Shown here: piece after piece, positions 61,522 to 64,000 of the stretch | How positions within the stretch are numbered: position 1 is the first letter of the stretch | Layout of the letters: the number at the start of each line of letters is the position of its first letter | From: Oscillospiraceae bacterium | Lineage (GTDB): Bacteria; Bacillota; Clostridia; Oscillospirales; Acutalibacteraceae | Assembly (NCBI GenBank): GCA_902792905.1 | Contig: CADBBH010000002.1 | Span: 181,627 to 245,626 of the forward strand | Length of the DNA: 64,000 nucleotides | Reading direction: 5' to 3' | Program-made: the position numbers and the translations under genes | Notes under the pieces: generated by a model | Seen by the model: the letters and a program-made list of their open reading frames with translations, nothing else | Told to the model about the DNA's origin: nothing | Database searches by the model: none

Positions 61522-62853
61522 ATGAATATCGGTAAAGAAAATGAAACCATAGAGTTTAAAAAATCAACATCCGAAACCAAGGAAGGCATAATTTCCATTA
61601 CAAGCATCCTAAATAAACACAGCAGCGGAGCATTGTATTTCGGAGTTAAGAATAACGGCGACGTCGTCGGTCAGGAAATCGGGCAGGATACTCTGCGTAA
61701 ACTTTCGCGCGAAATATCCGATAACATTAAACCATCCATTTGGTATGAGGTTAAGGATTGCAATTCAGATGACGGACTGACATTTATCGAAATCAATTTC
61801 AGCGGAGACAATTCTCCTTATTCCGCTTACGGCAGATATTATCAGCGCTTTTCAGACGAAGACAGGCAGATTTCCGATATCGAACTCGAAAAAATGTTTA
61901 AACTCAGACGCGTAGATTATTCGGAATGGGAAAACGCCGATTCAGACGAAACAGCTGATGATTCGGACGAAGAACTCCTGAGAAAAATAATAGATAAAGG
62001 AAATGAATCGGGCAGAATCAATTACCGGTTTACCGATTCAGAATCAATCCTCACAAAACTCGGCCTGCTGAATAAAAAAACCGGTCTCTTAAATAATGCC
62101 GGCAAGGTTCTGTTTTCAAAGAATAAACCGATTATTCTTAAAACCGCAATTTATGCTACCGAGACAAAAGATACATTCATAAAGCTTAATCATTTTGAAG
62201 GCAACATTTTTGAATGCATAAATGAAGCCATTACCTTCATCCTTTCTTCAATAGACTGGGAGATTAAGATAACCGGAAATGCGCAAAGAAACGAAAAGCC
62301 GGAAATCCCTCAGACGGCAATCCGTGAAATGGTGGTCAACGCATTCGCTCACGGTTCTTATTCTTCCAATTCAACGTTTGCAATAGAAGTATTCAGCGAC
62401 AGAGTCGTGATTTACAGCCCGGGTATGTTCCCTGCCGGACTTAAACCTGAAGACTTTGCTTCAAGCGCAGCTGAGCCCATAATGCTTAATCCCAAAATCG
62501 TAAATGTCCTTTTCAAGTCTGCAGAGATTGAATCTTTCGGATCCGGATTCGAGAGAACCTTTGCGGTATGTAAGAAAGAGAATGTCAGGTATGATTATGA
62601 AAATGTAAAGACCGGCTTTAAATTCATTTTCTTCAGAAAACTCGGACATAAAAATGTCTATGAAATGTCCAAGACGGAAAAAGAGGTTTATAGCATCATT
62701 AAAGAATCCGATTTTCTTACTAATGCGGAGATAGCCGTAAGAATAGGGAAATCATCAAAAACCGTTTACCGCGCAATCAAAGCGCTGAAGGAAAACGGTT
62801 ACATCCGCCGGGAAGGTAACGATAATAACGGATACTGGATTGTAATTAAGTAA
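61522..62853 (+). CDS. AlbA_2 (Schlafen-like) DNA-binding/ATPase-like regulator
   Basis: 443 residues. N-terminal AlbA_2 domain (about 6-120: ENETIEFKKS, then ALYFGVKNNGDVVG), then a GHKL-type ATP-binding region (about 230-370: IPQTAIREMVVNAFAHGSY, with SFGSGFER as G box), and a C-terminal winged helix-turn-helix (about 380-436: FLTNAEIAVRIGKSSKTVYRAIKALKENGYI). Such proteins are common near mobile elements and are usually annotated as transcriptional regulators. The ATG at 61522 has GGGGAGG 8 bases before it. A rightward lone gene. Confidence 0.85.
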   Translation: MNIGKENETIEFKKSTSETKEGIISITSILNKHSSGALYFGVKNNGDVVGQEIGQDTLRKLSREISDNIKPSIWYEVKDCNSDDGLTFIEINFSGDNSPYSAYGRYYQRFSDEDRQISDIELEKMFKLRRVDYSEWENADSDETADDSDEELLRKIIDKGNESGRINYRFTDSESILTKLGLLNKKTGLLNNAGKVLFSKNKPIILKTAIYATETKDTFIKLNHFEGNIFECINEAITFILSSIDWEIKITGNAQRNEKPEIPQTAIREMVVNAFAHGSYSSNSTFAIEVFSDRVVIYSPGMFPAGLKPEDFASSAAEPIMLNPKIVNVLFKSAEIESFGSGFERTFAVCKKENVRYDYENVKTGFKFIFFRKLGHKNVYEMSKTEKEVYSIIKESDFLTNAEIAVRIGKSSKTVYRAIKALKENGYIRREGNDNNGYWIVIK

Positions 62854-62891
62854 ATAAAGTATCATACCGAATATAGTTTTTACAATGGCAC

Positions 62892-63228
62892 GGGCGATTT
62901 TTTGCCTGGACTTCCCTGGCAAGCAAGGCGACTGTATATACAATCAATGAATTGATTGTGCCCTTGCATGCCGGAACAAAACCTGGCAAGCAAGGTCTCT
63001 GTTCCCACAATCGCCCACTTGTTAGGGAAAAGTCCCTAATACCCTTTACACATCATTGATAAATCAATGAGCCGGAAATGATAAATCATTTCAGAAAGTT
63101 CAGGTAGCAACTCGTTGCGAAGGACAGAGTCCTTTCCGATTGCGGAGCAATCTCAAAGTGAGCGAAGCCGAACGTTCCCGCAGGGCGCAATGGCACCGAA
63201 GGTGTATAATTGCGCATAACAAACAAGT
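62892..63228. other. Hairpin-dense non-coding region with two abutting closed domains
   Basis: The 571-base gap 62854-63424 has no credible gene. Domain I is closed by GGGCGATT (62892) / AATCGCCC (63009-63016) and contains a 14-base direct repeat (62915 and 62982) and an ACAATCAA/TTGATTGT hairpin. Domain II follows at once, closed by ACTTGTT (63017-63023) / AACAAGT (63222-63228), and contains about seven short hairpins in a row (63022, 63054, 63075, 63107, 63120, 63138, 63185). Either a structured RNA or a transfer origin region; strand unknown. Confidence 0.55.
63185..63220 (+). other. oriT-like site (IncQ/MOBQ-type layout)
   Basis: A nested inverted repeat, GCGCAAT ... CACC-GAA-GGTG ... 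ATTGCGC, is followed by ATAAC. The known IncQ transfer origin also has an inverted repeat with GAA loop followed by a TAAATGCGC-type nick region. No relaxase gene is in the window, so this would be a remnant or the edge of an element. The resemblance was judged by eye. Confidence 0.4.
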
Positions 63229-63262
63229 TGTTATGGTTTAAGGTTTATTAAATACAAAAAGT

Positions 63263-63295
63263 AATCACAGTTCCCGGACCGGAGCTGTGATTTTT
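63263..63295 (+). terminator. Terminator in the gap before the LexA-like gene
   Basis: AATCACAGTTCC / GGAGCTGTGATT (one T-G pair), loop CGGACC, then TTTTT. It insulates the LexA-like gene from upstream transcripts. Confidence 0.85.
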
Positions 63296-63332
63296 GTTTC
63301 ATAGTGTCTTAATATTTGTTTCGAAAATTCTA

Positions 63333-63380
63333 TTGACAAGGAGATAGTTGTGTGATATATTCTGTATTAGACGGTTGTCT
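63333..63380 (+). promoter_or_regulatory. Promoter of the LexA-like gene, with start-point dyad
   Basis: TTGACA (63333-63338), 17 bases, TATATT (63356-63361). The dyad AGAC-GGTT-GTCT (63369-63380) lies at the predicted start point and could be an operator, perhaps for the encoded repressor itself. Confidence 0.7.
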
Positions 63381-63424
63381 ATTGCCGGTTATTTTTGTAT
63401 TTTTTCTGTAAAGGATGATGTGCT

Positions 63425-64000
63425 ATGGTTTTCAAAACAGCGGAAAAGAGTAAGATAATAATCGATTATGTTAATGAATACTATGATAAGTATTACCGCT
63501 CTCCTTCTCTCAGAGATATAGAAGCTTCCGTCGGTATTCCGAGAGCAACAGTCGGTCTTTACCTGAATAATCTTAAAGCAGAAGGTGTCATAGATTATGA
63601 CGGCAAAAGAGAAACAATTATCACAGACTATATAAAATCTGTTGCGCAGAAAACCACAGAGAAGTTAAATATCATAGGTAAAATTGCCTGCGGTAATCCT
63701 GTGACAGAAGAAGAAACAAGAATAGGAACTATTGATTTCCCGATTGCACTGCTAGGTTCGGGTGAATACTTTGTTCTGCAGGCATACGGCGATTCAATGA
63801 TTAATGCCGGAATAGAAGAGAATGATCTGGTAATAGTCAGAAGACAATCTTCCGCCGATTACGGAAAGATTGTGGTTGCCATAGATGAGAATAACGAAAA
63901 TACTCTCAAAAGATTTATGTATGACAAAAAGAAAAAGCGCCCGTATCTTCATCCCGAAAATGATAAGTATGATGACATTTATCAGAATGAAATAAAGATA
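63425..64000 (+). CDS. LexA/S24-type autocleaving repressor (3' end outside window)
   Basis: 192 codons are visible and the frame runs off the window. An N-terminal winged helix-turn-helix (about 6-60: RSPSLRDIEASVGIPRATVGLYLNNL) is followed by an S24 peptidase domain. The cleavage site is Cys89-Gly90 (IACGNP), the nucleophile Ser124 (GDSM) and the general-base Lys162 (TLKRF). LexA of Gram-positives usually cleaves Ala-Gly; the Cys-Gly form is typical of UmuD and some phage-type repressors. No canonical Gram-positive SOS box (GAACNNNNGTTC-type) is seen at its promoter. A mobile-element or phage-type regulator is plausible. Confidence 0.85.
   Translation, partial: MVFKTAEKSKIIIDYVNEYYDKYYRSPSLRDIEASVGIPRATVGLYLNNLKAEGVIDYDGKRETIITDYIKSVAQKTTEKLNIIGKIACGNPVTEEETRIGTIDFPIALLGSGEYFVLQAYGDSMINAGIEENDLVIVRRQSSADYGKIVVAIDENNENTLKRFMYDKKKKRPYLHPENDKYDDIYQNEIKI

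Noticed and set aside
62886-62950. A 21-codon frame starting ATGGCACGG before the hairpin array.
   Set aside because: Too short, no ribosome site, and overlapped by inverted and direct repeats.
63170-63177. GAACGTTC seen as a possible LexA box.
   Set aside because: The Gram-positive box needs four bases between the halves, and this is 163 bases before the promoter inside the hairpin array.

Overview
The window looks like a chromosomal segment of an anaerobic, Gram-positive gut clostridium (Clostridia, probably Oscillospiraceae/Ruminococcaceae-like). The evidence is sortases with LPxTG substrates, strong AGGAGG ribosome sites, textbook -35/-10 promoters with 17-base spacers, an anaerobic sulfatase-maturating radical SAM enzyme, several BspA-type leucine-rich surface proteins, and moderate GC content. 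The species assignment is inference; no rRNA or tRNA gene is visible.

Layout. 1-1864: end of a folate block (folB, folK), a tiny Cys-rich protein and a lipase-like hydrolase. 1901-7218 (minus): a six-gene operon, sulfatase maturase > TauE/SafE exporter > sulfatase > Vat-like acetyltransferase > AlkD-like protein > MBL hydrolase. 7388-10376 (minus): CPBP protease, rlmD, pgsA. 10538-16932: glgP, tadA, TRIC-type channel, an exported lipase-like protein and a membrane protein. 17029-21274: TetR regulator, class III aminotransferase, glycosyltransferase and iron alcohol dehydrogenase. 21329-25693: FAD oxidoreductase, phosphatase, the NifU-like/GGGtGRT pair and a C_GCAxxG_C_C protein. 25706-30054: GH3 glycosidase with GNAT protein, and an Lrp-aminotransferase pair. 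30111-34305: exported phosphoesterase, LRR lipoprotein, MltG and coaX. 34454-43700: a 1659-residue surface protein with a 387-residue internal duplication, an ECF S component, a hydrolase and a parallel beta-helix protein. 43827-47955: potABCD. 48399-55698: a sortase-assembled pilus operon. 55986-61298 (minus): an ECF sigma / anti-sigma / giant LRR protein operon. 61440-64000: an AlbA_2/ATPase-like regulator with an unusual half-site array, a 340-base hairpin-rich region with an oriT-like end, and a LexA-like repressor cut by the window end.

How the parts fit. The theme is the cell surface and glycan use: sulfatase with its maturase, GH3, a beta-helix enzyme candidate, glycogen phosphorylase, pili and BspA-like proteins. 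The most interesting loci are the self-contained sigma/anti-sigma/LRR operon, the pilus operon with long T tracts in its leader and a GAAA hairpin after the major pilin, the GGGtGRT operon with a palindrome in its leader, and the hairpin array with oriT-like end at 62.9-63.2 kb, probably the edge or scar of a mobilizable element. A composite intergenic repeat occurs directly at the stop codons of two unrelated genes.
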